Below, one piece after another: positions 37,401-50,180 of a DNA stretch of 64,000 nt. Both the position numbers and the translations under genes were made by a program. Position 1 is the first letter of the stretch, and each line of letters starts with the position of its first letter. A model generated the notes under the pieces. The model saw only the letters and a list, made by a program, of their open reading frames with translations. It did no database searches and was not told the DNA's origin. The stretch is from NCBI RefSeq assembly GCF_000002985.6, contig NC_003283.11:9238001-9302000 (forward strand), in the 5' to 3' direction. The stretch comes from Caenorhabditis elegans. Taxonomy: Eukaryota > Nematoda > Chromadorea > Rhabditida > Rhabditidae.

Positions 37401-39020
37401 ATACTATCTAATTGTTCCGTTCCTAAAATAAGAAAATCCAAGGATTTGAATAAGTACGGAAATATGTTTTTGAGAGCATTTTAATCTATGATATTCAGGT
37501 GCAAAATTGATACATTATTTGAAAGTTCGAAAATCCGAATTTTGATTTTTCACGTGTAGTTCAATATCCCAAATTAGAACAAATCTGCATAAATCCGATT
37601 AAATACTTTTTTTCGAAAACTTGATAATCGGTTTTCTAACAAAAAATATACTTGCTAAACTAAAGATTCACAGATTTGACTTTGAGGAAACAGAATAATC
37701 AAACACCATATAATAATCATGAATTGGGTGCGTGAATGGCTGCAAAAAAGATATCAAAAAATGTGATTTTTTACACGAAGACATCAAGAAAACATGTCAA
37801 GACAGTAGAGTCAAACAAACAAAGTTTGGGCCATGGATAGATGAGATGTAATATAATCTGCAAGAATTGTAGATTTTGGTAAAGGTCTTTGAACCACTCC
37901 TTCTTTGCAATATCATGTGTTTTTGTTGACCAATGAGCCAAAAATGAAAAGATTATATTCAATATGGAAAATGGAGTAAAATGTTCATTTGGAAACATCG
38001 AATGAAACCATTTTATTAAAATTCATGTGCAAAATAAATAAAATGATAAAGTGAAAAACGAAGGAAATGTTTGAAAAAATTTAATTTTCAAATTTAATCT
38101 ACATATTATCGGTGTTAAACAAATTTTTTAGTTGAAAATTTATTTTTTTAAATTAAAATCTACAATGTCTCACATCATTTTTGTTCATATGATAATTAAA
38201 TTATATTAAGATGAAACTGACACAACATCATGAAGAAACATAAGTGAATGCTAAAATATAAAGTATCTAACCTCGTGTTGTTTAACTAGACTTTTTCCAA
38301 ACGAAAAAAAAACACACTTGAAATGTGATCCTAACGACGCGTCAGTAGGTGGTTTTTTGACCCTTATATGAGCCATAGAGAACAAAAAATAAAGAAAGCA
38401 AATCCATGAAAATGCTGCGATAAACAAATAAATGATGGAATTTGTGTGGGTGCATGTGTATTCAGAAGTGGAAGAATTGAAAGAATTTGAATGAAAAAGG
38501 GATGACATTGCCTTACAGATTATGTAAATATACTGATCACCTCTAATGACGTTTTGGGTACGGTGGTCTCTCGAACTGACAATCGAAAACGAAAATTGAT
38601 GTTGATCATGTACAAAATAAGCATTTCAAATAATCGTTTTACAGATTTTGCTTTACAAAATCAACAGACAAATGTGTAGATCTTCGGATGAGAACTAGAC
38701 GAATTTAATGGGAAATAAGCTTTAGATTTTACCAAAATCATACAATCTGAAATTTGTCTCAAGCAAGATTAGTCAACGCTAGATTAATTTCAAAATGAAT
38801 ATACAGAACAAATAAAATATGAACTCATGATTTTTTGATATTTAATAGATAGAGAGCAGTATTTTGAAGAAAGGCTTTCAAGATATATTTATTCTAGTTT
38901 AAAGCATCACATAGATTTTAAATTCACATACTAGATAGTGAAAATTCAAAATTTTGGGATTAAATATTCATTTTTCCAATGATCAGGCCTTAGTGATCAA
39001 AAAGTGAACAAAAACAGCTA
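28409..39020. other. long gene-free region
   Basis: More than 10 kb with no gene I can support. Stretches such as 28450-28760, 32500-33000 and 35500-35960 are purine-rich on the plus strand (many GAGA and GAAAA runs), which creates long but spurious minus-strand frames rich in Phe, Leu and Ser. No tRNA-like or transposon-like structure was recognised before the mariner element. It may contain distant control DNA for the transporter on the left or the bHLH gene on the right. Confidence 0.5.
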
Positions 39021-40270
39021 TTAGGTTGAGCAAAAAGTCTGCAAAATTTGTACTTTTCTTCATTTCTCAGCGTTAATTCATTTTTTTTCTGATTCTGTTT
39101 TTTTATTTGCATAGTACGTAATGTGCATGTTTAATATATTTGAAAAAACTTTTGGGTGCTGTTCAAAATGACCGAGAATTTGCTCGCCGAACGTCACGCC
39201 CTCCGAGGGGTTTTTCTGTACGAGTTCCCCCAAAGCTGCAATTGCAACGAAGCTCGTCGTAACATGTGTGCAGTGTTAGGCAAGAACTCTGTCACCTACA
39301 ATACCATGAAGTTTTGGTTCGAAAAGTTCACGAAAAAGAACTACGATCTTGATGATAAACCAAGATAAGATCGCTCTCGTTTGGATATCGATGAGGATAT
39401 TTCGAGAGCCCTGGAAGATGATTCAAGAGCAACGTCACGCGAACTTTCTGCGACTCTCAAGCATCCCCAAAGAATCATCATCAACCATCTCCAAAAAACC
39501 GGAAAGATAGAAAAGTTCGGTCAACTCGTTCCTCACAAATTGTCCGATTCTCAGAAAAATTGCGCAGTGACCTCTCTCTTTCGCTGCTCACTAGGAAACG
39601 AACAACGGACTGGGTTCAGGATATCATTACTGGAAATGATAAATGGGTATTGTATGTTAGCCATACCAGGAAAAAAGAGTGGGTCCCGGTCGAGGAAACT
39701 GCGACACCTGACCTCAAATGAGAACTTCACGGAAAAAAGTGCTTCTCTCAATTGGGCGGGACAGTAAGGGTGTCATTTCCAGAGAGCTTCTTCTAGACTT
39801 TGCTACAATCAACGCTGGTCTATACTGCATTTAATTGGAAAAGGTGGTCCATGCTCATCGATTACATCGCCCTAGAGGATCAAAGTTGTTGCTGCTCCAT
39901 GACAACGCAAGACCGCATACAACTTTTAAGACCCGCCAGAAGCTCCAGACAGTCGGAATCCAAATTTTGTCTTACCCATCGTATTCGCCGGGCTTGGCTC
40001 CTACTGATTACCATCTGTTCCGCTCACTCCAGAATCACCTTGCCGGGCAGAAGTTTCATGATCGAAAGGTCGTCGAAACAGGGTTGGACGACTTCTTTGC
40101 CTCCTAATCGCAGGAGTTCTAGGCGGAGGGTACTGTTCAACTTCCGTTGTGTTGGCAAGAAGTCATAAGCATTAATGGTAAATATATTACCCATTGAATC
40201 TTGTTCGCTTTGAAAAAATACTACTTCCAAAAAAAATCAAAATTTTGCAAAGACTTTTTGCTCAACCTAA
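39021..40270 (+). mobile_element. mariner-family DNA transposon, full length but inactive
   Basis: The 1250-bp element is bounded by inverted terminal repeats starting TTAGGTTGAGCAAAAAGTCT at 39021 and ending with the complement at 40270. The two repeats match over about 28 bp apart from a two-base indel. TA dinucleotides directly flank both ends (39019-39020 and 40271-40272), the standard mariner target-site duplication. Inside is a decayed transposase (separate entry). It sits in an otherwise empty intergenic region. Near-perfect ends with a broken gene suggest a fairly old single insertion or a non-autonomous copy. Confidence 0.93.
39156..40107 (+). pseudogene. mariner transposase pseudogene
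   Basis: The N-terminal helix-turn-helix part is open from 39156 (likely start at the MTEN ATG, 39168). An in-frame TAA at 39366-39368 follows DDKPR, and the same frame resumes at DIDEDISRAL. A frameshift near 39560 moves the coding frame. The expected first catalytic block, TGDEKW, reads TGNDKW; the second, HDNARPH, and the third, YSPGLAPTDYHLF, are recognisable in the third frame (about 39892-40107) with the spacing of the D,D34D mariner class. A nonsense change, frameshift(s) and an altered catalytic block mean no active enzyme. Confidence 0.92.
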
Positions 40271-42701
40271 TATAATCAAAACACAACTTTTTACCATTAG
40301 ATTTTACAAAAATAAATTGCAGAAAATGTATTTTTCTGTGTACGTATGGAGTTCATGAGTTCACTAAAATTGCCGTACGTACATTGCAAAAAGAACCCAC
40401 TAAAAATTATATTTCAGAAATTTCAGAAAATTTAATCCTGAAAGCGCCTTTTAACGAAAAAAAAATTGTATCCAGCTTGGTAACATTAATTTCAGGATGT
40501 CGCATACGGTGAATATGAAAATAATTGGCATGTTCTATTTTTCAGGATAGTTCTATATCATTTCTCAGGATCCAGCTGTTGTCTAGCTGAAAAGGAAATT
40601 GAATCAGTTATAAAAGTTTAGCAAGTCATTTTCAAAGCGAAAAATTCAAAGAAGAAAAAAGTTCTGAAAACAACATTCATGAATTCGTGACAAGTTCTTT
40701 TGAAGTGAAATCGAATTAAAAAACGTCTTTCACTTTTCCACTTGCTTGTCCTTTAGGAGAGTAAAGGGTTTCCCTATTTTCTTCCCACATCATTTTTGTC
40801 TGGAAATCAAGAACCACTTGAGTGCTCAAAGGGGCAATTGTATGAAAAAATACTTATTTTCCCTATTTGCAAGAGACATCAACGACCAGGTTACCTCTTC
40901 CTCCAAAAAAAAGGCGCAAAATATAAATTTTTGAAGAGAAAAGGGATGGCGTCGGAGGTTGTGGTGGAGGTTGCATTCAGCTCTCATTTTCCGATTTTTG
41001 ATGTTTTCCAGCCAGCAGCAGTCAGCAAAAGTAGTGAATGCCTCACAGGGAGAGGGACTGGTTATCATCCGTTTGCACAGAACTACGGATTGGAAGGCAA
41101 GCAAATATGTTGTACTTGTATGTGGAAGTTAGTAGAGGAAAAGTGGAAAAAGAGAATCGGTGTTTGATGTTCAATATTTATAAATATATTCTGGAAGGAA
41201 GTGAAGTGCTCATTGAGCTGATCGTGAAAAAGGAATGAGCAATTTTTGACCCAATAAAAATAGAAATGAGAAAACGTGAGAATGAAAAAGTACAAGACGG
41301 AAGAAAAAAGATGAGACACCGATATAGGTTAATTCGATTAGTTTACGATGGTCTCAGGAATTTACGCTGCGATAAGTCGCTTTTTTATATATGTTCCTTG
41401 GTGTTACAAACGACTTTGGTCTGAAGATTTTTTTCAATTCTCACGCCAAGATCACATTAAATTGTTCACTGATCTTTTTTGTCGATAACTTTTCCGTCAC
41501 AATAGATAGAAGCATCCCTGATTGATTGGGAAAATATAAAAGATTCTGCAAGTCAGTCTTACCAGAAAGTTAAAGTAACCATAATTTTTTTTTCAAACTT
41601 TACTAGTTTTACTCATTATCAGGCTTATGTCTAACGAAACTGTTTAAATTTTCAAATATTCAAATATAATAATTGAATTATCAAACGCTCAAGGTACATG
41701 CAAGTTATTATTCTGGAAAAATTTCATAAAATTTTTCCGACAAATAAAATAACTTCAACGAAACAAATAAACAATACTAAATATTGGGATAGATAAACGA
41801 ATGTTTTGATGAAGTCCCTGACCGAATTCCAATCGGAAAAATGATGTTTCAAAATTAAATAAAATGTAATCTGGTAGTTATTAGCAGATTTGTTGGAATT
41901 ATTGAACACACTAATGCAAGGCAAAACAAATTGATCCCTGTTTCAGATTTCAGCTGTAGACAATTTTTTAATTGAAATTTTTCTCATTTTCATTAAAAAT
42001 TTCTTCCTGTAGTATGATCAACACACGGAACAAATTATGAAACTTAATTTATGCAGATTTTTCAGATTATTAGTGTAATAAATTGAAATTTTGGTATATT
42101 CATCAATTCAAAAGTTAAGACCAATCTGTACTAAAAAATATGTGGTGTGGGTCTCATTGAAAACTGACGTTTTAAATGAATTCAGTAGGTCTAAAAAACT
42201 CACGAACTGGTTATTTTATCGAAGCTACTCAAAAAATTCGAATACTACTAAACATGAATTCCGAAAAAAAACTGTACACTTTCAATAGATCACCTCCAGA
42301 ATTTCGATAGAAACAGGAACATAATTTTTCAGCCTAGTGCTAAAATATGTACTGCTTACGAGAAAGGTAAACTTGCTCCTTAATTTTCAATCGATTTCGT
42401 CAGCAAAAAAATAATTTACAGATCTTAGACTGAAACTTGTAATATTTCAATCCTATTCAAGTCAAAAACTTATTCTGTTTTTGCTATTATATTATATGAA
42501 ATTTTTATGAGATTTCAATTTTTATTTAAATTCAATAACAAGAATTTATAATAAAAAAAAAGTTCATCGGAAATGGTAAAACGATGACATCAAACAATTA
42601 TAAACCGAAAAGCTGGAAACAACAATACGGTTTTTGTTAATCACAGAGATCAAGTAGAATGAGAACAGGGTTGGAAATATTCAACAGAGTATTGTGTACT
42701 T
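40271..42701. other. intergenic region
   Basis: No gene seen. The open frame around 40796-41167 on the plus strand is long but starts without an ATG context and has mixed composition. The rest is AT-rich. It ends at the stop codon of the bHLH gene. Confidence 0.5.
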
Positions 42702-44051
42702 TTACTTTCGTAACGTTTTTGCACATTCCAATTCGACTTGAAGTTGTTTTTTAAATTCTTCTTCGTCGTTTGAGTTTTCTTGTAAAATAGCTCCGAGATA
42801 TCCAATGTAAGAACTTGCAACCTAAAAATGCAATTTTTAGAAGGGAAAATTATGCGTTTTACAAATATTTCTGTGGTTTCCCACCTTCCCGTTTTTTGGC
42901 TTTTGTCTCAATCTTTTTTTTTTACAAATCGAAGACAAATTTTAATTGACCATGAAAGTATTTTTCTTAAAACTTTCAGTATACCTTCAACGTAGCCAAC
43001 TTTGATATTTTTGCGTCATCCTCTATTGGAAGGCAGACTCTCAATTGATCAAACATTTTTGAAAGTTGTTGAACTCTATTTCTTTCTCTTGCATTGGCTT
43101 CATATCTGAAACTGTTTAAAACAATGGAAAATTGTCTCAAATTTTATAAATTTTATGAACTCACCTTCTCGTACACATTTTTCCGACCATTCTTCTATCA
43201 ATCTTCCCAGTGGAAGTTCTTCGCCTGCTATTTTGAGTTGGACTTGGAGTAGACTCATTTTCGTCATTAACTTCTGATTTGTTTTGCTTAACGAGGTCAT
43301 TTTCCTTTGTATCATTTTCTGGTGGCTCATCTTGTGTTAATTGAGGTTGAGATGCAGATGCTTCAAGCATGGACTGAAGAAACCAAGCAAAAAGGTTCTG
43401 TTGTAAAAACATGCCACATGATTCCATCACTTGCATGATCTGCTGCTCATCGGACAGTTCTCTAAAAAAAGGAGTTGGTATCTTATTTCATGGTTTGACA
43501 TCTACATCTTTTTTTTGTCTAGCAGTTTTCTTTTTAAACGTCTTTTTTTGGTTTTTTTGTTTTCAGAAGCACATCATCAATATTAAAGATTTAGAATTCA
43601 AAAGGAGTAGCGACAGTGGAGAAATTGTTGAAACACAATTACATTATGACAAAATGATAGAATGTCGTAGTGAATCTTTTCATTATTTTTTTGATAACTT
43701 TTTATTTACAGTCAAAAAGTGTTTATTACCCAGTTTTTGCCACTTTTCTCGAAGTCGTCTATTAAAAATGTTTACCTTTGAATTTTATGGTCTACTTATG
43801 TTTCACATATTAATATTCAAACGTTGCAGGGAGTCGAACATGCGGCAATGGTATAGTTATCTCAAAAAGTGACAAGAACTCGGTAATTACTACTTTATCA
43901 CTGTCAATAAACATTTTCCGAACTCCACCTTCAAATTTTCAAAAATAATTACACTTTTTCTCGATCATAGCCATACTTACGAGTTTCCATGATTTCCAGT
44001 TGACAAATCCAATGGCTCTTCTTGATGAGTTGTCATACTTGAAGATTCCAT
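42702..44051 (-). CDS. hlh-10: basic helix-loop-helix transcription factor
   Basis: Four exons, 43981-44051, 43165-43461, 42985-43105 and 42702-42821, give 202 residues from the ATG at 44051; a second in-frame ATG lies five codons later. The bHLH domain is at about 118-175. Its basic region contains NARERNRVQ, with the Glu and Arg that contact an E-box (CANNTG), then helix 1 (QLSKMFDQLR), a loop with LPIEDDAKISKL, and helix 2 (LATLKVASSYIGYL). This composition is closest to the class II group around TCF21/TCF23/musculin. Such proteins normally act as heterodimers with the E protein HLH-2. The N terminus has EEPLDLST, matching the PxDLS docking motif of the CtBP corepressor. The middle part is acidic and Ser/Thr-rich. 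The name is from memory of the ZK682 locus. Confidence 0.87.
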
Positions 44052-46500
44052 AGTTCTCGAAATTGTGCTATGAAAAGTAGACCACACCCGGAGCCTGACA
44101 GAAGGAAATACGAATAAACGAAGGGTGCGTGTGGTTGAGCGTACGGGAACACCTGAATATGACAGGTGATTCGGCTTCTTTCAGAGACAGACGGCTTCGC
44201 CGGCTGTGTGAGAAAAGCATCACAAGTGGTGGTGAAAGAGACGGGAATGGAACAACATAAGGGGGTTAAGAAGAAGGGATAAAGAGAAGCTATACACAAT
44301 ACTATGGAAACCCTAACAACTAATTATAGGGATGAGAGAAGAATATGATAGGGCGGATGGATAATGCAAATTTATTGCAACAGATTTCTCCATGATTTCT
44401 AAAAATAACTTCTCGCTGATTTGTACCAGTGGTATCAAGGAGTTGTGAGCGGATAGGATACTTATCGTCTTTAAATTCTTGCAACTTTGATATTTTTAAT
44501 TGCTATCTTTTGTGAATTTCGATAAAATAGATACCAGAAGAGATCTGAAGGTATAATATTTTAGATACGTTAGGATCAAAGGGCTTCTGCCCGACCCATT
44601 CCTAGAAAATTAGAAGTTCTTAAACTCGCGCTGTACGAATTCCGAACACGGGAGTTAGCTTTATTTATCAGATATGTTCATAAAATAGATGGCAGGCGAG
44701 TTTGAAGTAGTCTTTGAATTATATCCTACATTTATCCGAAAACTCTTACAAAGTTCAACAGAACACTTCGGATTTGTTCTTCTTGTCTTCTAATACAACT
44801 AAATTGAATGTGAACATCTATGAGCATTTGACTTTTCCTTTTCCCGTCTTCCCTTTCTTATATTAGAAATAGTCGTCGGCGTCTTGATGGATGTGAGTTT
44901 ATTAGACAGCACAACGATGTCACGTCAATAGGTCAGATGGGCCATACTATGTATAATTTTTGCAGCGAAAGCAGTTGGAAAGAGAATAAGAATACGTGTA
45001 TAGCATAGAGCCGAGAGTGAAAGAATCGTTCTGAATATAAATGGAATGGAGGATTACCTACAATGGTGTATGAATGGGATGAGCGAAGATCGCAATTGTA
45101 TGTATGTATTTATATTCTAGATATTCGCTTAATAACCTTAAGTGGCACATGACTATTTAGAAACCCATTGTACAAAATTACCATATTATCAAAAATTGTG
45201 CAATCTCCCCAAGATATTTTTATCTACCTAACAACCATAAATTGATGCCTTAAAAAATGTTTTTTTATTGAAATAACCTTTGAAGACGTATTATGCAAGA
45301 ATAGGCATTATGGAGTTAAGGGTTTGGCATTCGACTGGCGGATGGATGAACAGATGCCAATGCACAATGAGTCCCAGAACAGACCTCATCTCCTTCCGAA
45401 AGTTCACAGCTGTGGTTTGACTAAGATTGACACATTTTCGTTTTTCAATTTGACATTTTGTTCGTCCAGTACTCTGAGTACCTACATGATAATTTATAGA
45501 CTTCTGGCTATTGAAAGAAATGTTTAAATAGAAGCTCCAGGGCTCCGAAAAAGTAAAAGTAAATGATGTGCAAAAGCTCTGTGCGAGTAGCAGCTGGGTA
45601 TATGGAAACAACATGCGCATTCTCTACCGATTAGACACAGATGTGCTCCACCACGAGCACAGCTTGTGCTCCGCGCCATAGTCCTCCTGACTCTCCTTCT
45701 CAATCTCCACATCCGTCTTTTCTCTATTCGAAACACGAATCATCTGCGTTTGTCAGAAAAAACCTCTAACAGATTTTAATTTTCCAGAAGTTGAAAACTT
45801 TCAATGCTCCTGATTATATCAGACTCCTGCTGTTTCCTCACTGCCGCACCTTGCCACTCTCTCAACTTTTTGCCCTCCCTGTCTATTTGCTTTGTGAAAT
45901 TGGAAAAATCTGGTCTCCGGATGGGAGACTCTTCAAATTAAAAATATTCAGTCGCTGCTCTTAGTCAAACAAAAATACATCAAGATTTAGGAACTTAGGA
46001 AAAAAATGGTTTGGTGAACTCTTCTCAAGCCTTGATTTTTTCCTATGTTCACTCAAAAACTGGATTTTTTAAAATTTAAATCAATTTTAAACCTGTATAC
46101 ATTAAAAATTGTTCAATGATCGATTTTCAAGAAATTAGAAAGATTTATTAGCCTATTCAATAAAAACTCAGAAAGTTTTTTGTTGAAGATTTCAGTTCAA
46201 AGCAACAGTATCAGAAGAAGGCACTTTTATAGAATACATAATATAAAATAAAATATGGAATAATGAATTGATATAATGTTATAAAAATCAGCGGGATGAT
46301 TTGGGAAATAGAGCACTCAATAACTCTTCGAGAATTCACATGTACAAACAACAGAATTTTTTTGAAAATATACAGACAATGGTGGAGCACAGTTTTTTAA
46401 AAAAAGGGACAGCGGAGCAAAGTGTCTGTGGAGGCCCGTGGACAACCGACGGAGACAAGAAAGGGCAGAGAGAATAATGAATAAGCTGCAAGCATTTTGT
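44052..46500. other. intergenic region, bHLH promoter side
   Basis: No gene I can support. It should contain the promoter of the bHLH gene (directly right of 44051) and the 3' flank of the LRR gene. Short GC-richer patches at 44170-44230 and 45590-45720 give minus-strand frames rich in Arg, Cys and His, but with no splice sites or similarity. Confidence 0.5.
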
Positions 46501-49500
46501 TTAATACAAATAATTGTTCGGCCTGTCGTCGAGAGTGTAAGCTGCTGGAAGATCCAAGTTCACTGGTGGAACTGTGGAATAAGGCCTGTCCACTACAGAG
46601 ATTGGTGCGTTGTAGATAGATGCTGCAATTTTCAAATTTAGAATCATGAAGTTCTCGAAAATTATTAATAATGTTATTTGATTTTTTTAAACTTACTGGC
46701 AGTAGTCTGATGATGGTACTCTTCAGCAGCAACTTCGGCGTCCTTCTGCTTCTTTCTCTGATGACTCATTCCATAACGAACCATTGCCAAAAGACAGATT
46801 GAAATGAGCAAGATTGTCATAATAACCGCTGAATAATTTAATTTTTTTCAAATTAAAAAGAAACGCTTTGATTTACCTAGAATAATCCATCCAACCATTG
46901 AGAGTGCTCTTCCCACAAGAGGTTGTGCTTCTTCGTTGTTTTGACAGAAATCGACGGATCTACAATAGAACTTACTTTTAGAAGAGGAACACTTTAAAAA
47001 AAAGAAGATTAGTTATATGAGAGTTTGAAGAAAAACTTCACTTATAATAGTAGTTTGGGTTGTAAAAATAATTAAAAATTAATGTTTACCACCGTTTGAC
47101 AGTTGTTTGCTCAAAAAAACTAGCTCATGGAAAGAGTTGTATAGAAACAAACTGTAAAATGTAGAGATGGCTCTTCAAGTTTCACCACATTCTACTAAAT
47201 TAAAGTTTCCATCTTTCAATGAAGTATTTTTGAAATTTTAAACGTTAAATAATGATATAGGTAATTTATTTACTGAAAGAAAAAACATTTTTGTTCTATT
47301 TTTCCCTAGTTTGTTATATTTGCAATGCCATATTTTCCTTTTGAAATCTTCCCAATTACAGACCTGAGTGGTGTTCCTTCAACTGGACATCCATTTGGTG
47401 ATGATGTGCATACAGCGGTACATCCTGGCTTTTCGACATCAATATCCAGGTTATCGCGGAGCAAGGTTCGGAACCATTCCAATTCGCTGTTACAGTACCA
47501 TGGGTTACCTGAAGAGGATTACATGTAATTTTAATGTTAATTAGAACTTTATTGTAGTTGTCAATTTTGTTGTGAAATACCATAAAGGCATTAACATACA
47601 GACCGTGCCCCATCCTCCATGTATGATTTCAATTGTTCTTCTTTATCACCACTTACCACAAGCATAGATGACTCTTCTATCGTTTGGTTGTGGGAGGAAA
47701 GAGTTTTGGAACACATTGGACGGCATCGTTTGCAGAAGGTTGTAACTGTAAACCACTTGATATTTTTTCTGATTCATCTCATGCTCTCATCCTAATGACT
47801 CATTCTACCGCACAGTATACATAAAGGTGTTTCCACAATGTTGCCGCATTTGCGTTTAATTCGAAGATTTATGTGGAAAAGGAGGCAAAAGGATGTGCCG
47901 ATATAAACAAACAATAATAGAAGGAAGCGGCGTGAATGGCAGAAAAAGTTACGGCTAATTATTATTTAATGTTCTATTAAAAGAATAACTAACCTGATAT
48001 CCAAATGAGAGATTGCTGGCAAGTTTGCGAATCCAAGTGGTTGAACATTGTCAATTCGGTTTCCTTGCAAATCGATCGAATAGAGGTCGTTGAGGCCTTC
48101 GAAAAAGTCTGCTCGAACTCTTAAAATATATAAATTAAGATATGTCTTCTTAACTAAACTTACTGGGATAGTCTGTTCTTGTTGAGTACAATAGCTTGAA
48201 TCTGTGGAGTTCTTTGGAATGCTCCTCTCTCAATTGTGTCAACTGCAGCTTCAGACATTTCAAGACGAATCAGGTTTGGAATGTGCTAAAGTAAAAATTG
48301 TCTATGGATTCAATAATTAAAAATCAGCTAACCATGAATGCATTGTTAGGAATGACCGAGATTGGAGTTTCTCCGATACCAAGAGTCTTTAACTGAGTGA
48401 TGTATCGGAACATTTCTGGAGCCCAGGATGGGAATTTGTTTCCTGTCATGTACAAGAACTGAAGATTCGGAACTCCTTGGAAAGCCTGCGGTGGAATGAC
48501 AGTGATTCCATTAAATTCTAGTGAAAGAGACGAGAGAACAGGGAAATCAAGAGCTCCGACTGGAACCTCATTGATTGAGTTGAGTCCGAGATTCAAGTTG
48601 GTAAGCGTGTTGCGTTGGTTGACAAGAGCTGACGATGGAATCGAGGTTAAGGAGTTGGTCTCGAGCGATAGTTCCTAAAAATTGCAGATTTAGAAATGAA
48701 CATTTATACTTTTAAAAACTGACTATTTTCTTAACATGTAGATTGCAATTTATTTTTCTGTTAACCTTTCATTTGAAAAATTAATTTCGTGAGTATCATA
48801 AACTTAACCATAAGTACATATTCTAAAAGTTTTTTTGGAAAAATAAATTCTTACAGAAAACATACTAAAAATATATTTAGAACATTAACTATTCATACCT
48901 GAAGAAGAGTCAAAGGTCTGAAAACAGTGGCATCTCCGAGAGTAGCATCTGTGAGTCTATTTCCAGCCAATTCCAATTTCAGTAACAAATCTCTCGACTC
49001 AAATGCGTTAAAAGCGGTAGAAGAGAGTTGATTGATACGGTTGCGATTGAGGTACAATTTGCGAAGATTTCGGAGACGAGGAATACCTGTCTGTGGAATC
49101 TGTCCAAGATTGTTGTCATTCAGGTCAAGCTCAATCAATGAGTCAAGAAGTGGACCATTGAACGCCTGATCGTCAATGTTTTGAAGAGTGTTTCTGTTGA
49201 GAACAAGACGAAGGATTGTGAAACTTTGGAAGGCATTCGCAGGTATTGTCGGGATTGCAGTATCAAGAATAGTGAGAGAATCAATCTGAAATATTTAACA
49301 TCAAAAGATTAATATTAAAGAAAAGCACTAGCAAGAGAAACGCAAGGAAACGAATATTTTCAGTTTCAAACTTACCGGTATGTCCCTGGCTGCCTGAATT
49401 GCTTGGATGGCATTTTGCAAACTTCCTGCATTCTGACAAATAATGGCCACTGGTTCATATACTGATGGAGCACACCTACATGCTCCTGATAGAGCTGGGC

Positions 49501-49555
49501 ATTGTCCGTATACTGTGACCACGAGTGTGGCCAATATTATGGCTCGTAGACCCAT
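46501..49555 (-). CDS. transmembrane leucine-rich-repeat protein (eLRRon type)
   Basis: Ten exons, 49376-49555, 48899-49285, 48333-48674, 48164-48285, 47994-48119, 47657-47745, 47364-47508, 46877-46959, 46697-46828 and 46501-46622, give 575 residues. A signal peptide spans about 1-17 and is followed by a Cys-rich cap (QCPALSGACRCAP). About a dozen LRRs lie at 60-410, with consensus pieces such as LIELDLNDNNLGQIP and LRKLYLNRNRINQLS. A Cys-containing C-terminal cap starts at NPWYCNSELEWF (about 416-470). One membrane segment lies at about 485-510, then a 65-residue cytosolic tail with a Pro/Tyr-rich end. This matches nematode extracellular-LRR-only proteins such as LET-4, EGG-6 and SYM-1, which organise the apical extracellular matrix of epithelia. 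The start lies 4 nt from a TTTTCAG acceptor, so SL1 trans-splicing is likely. Probably ZK682.5. Confidence 0.9.
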
Positions 49556-49991
49556 AGGAACTGAAAATGGTACACTAAAAATATATAGATATCGACAGTG
49601 ACGAGAGATGAGTTTATGAAAAAGGTTTTAAAAGGTAAAAGGTTTGAATCAATTTGGTAGATGGGAAAGGTAGGAGGTGGGAGAGCCTGGCAGACCGGCC
49701 TTCAACTCTCCTCTTTCTGGAGAGGGCTCCTAGAGGCGCGGTATGTGTTATGAGAGTCTACTCTCCGCACTGTTGCCTGCTATTTTGTCGAATCGCGCAC
49801 AAGAAGAAGGCGGCTACGAGAAGAGATGCGGACAGAAAGTTGTGTACGGAAGGATTAGCAGTCAAGACGCGCGAGACGCTTGGGGACGCCAACCGGAAAA
49901 CGAAAAATGAACACGCAAAATCAGTGATAATCAATGCGGAAAGTACGTGTTAAGACGAGCCGCGCGGGTGGTAGGCGGCCTGTGATGAACA

Positions 49992-50180
49992 ATGGCATCT
50001 ACTTCCAGGTCGTCGGTGTTTCGAAATGTAAAGCATCATAAGTGCTCAAGTGGTGCGACAATCCGATTATCAACTTTTCGACCTGATGAAATACTCAGGA
50101 AATCTGAAGAAAACCGGAAACATGTTCGAGCTCTTGACCCAGAAACACGTAATGACTCACAAGACAAAAAGTTCTCATAG
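49992..50180 (+). CDS. possible small single-exon gene, 62 codons
   Basis: An ATG-initiated frame, polar and charged (starts MASTSRSSVFRNVKHH and contains FRPDEILRKSEENRK), divergent from the LRR gene with about 440 bp between the starts. Composition is more protein-like than the surrounding frames, and codons such as CGA and GAA are used as in worm genes. There is no clear poly(A) signal or splice support, and another frame overlaps it from 50050. It may equally be chance. Confidence 0.25.
   Translation: MASTSRSSVFRNVKHHKCSSGATIRLSTFRPDEILRKSEENRKHVRALDPETRNDSQDKKFS

Noticed and set aside
40796-41167. 123-codon plus-strand frame
   Set aside because: No ATG at its start, no splice signals and no recognisable family.
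43411-43872. 153-codon plus-strand frame
   Set aside because: It is antisense to the bHLH exon 2 and its intron and has no independent support.
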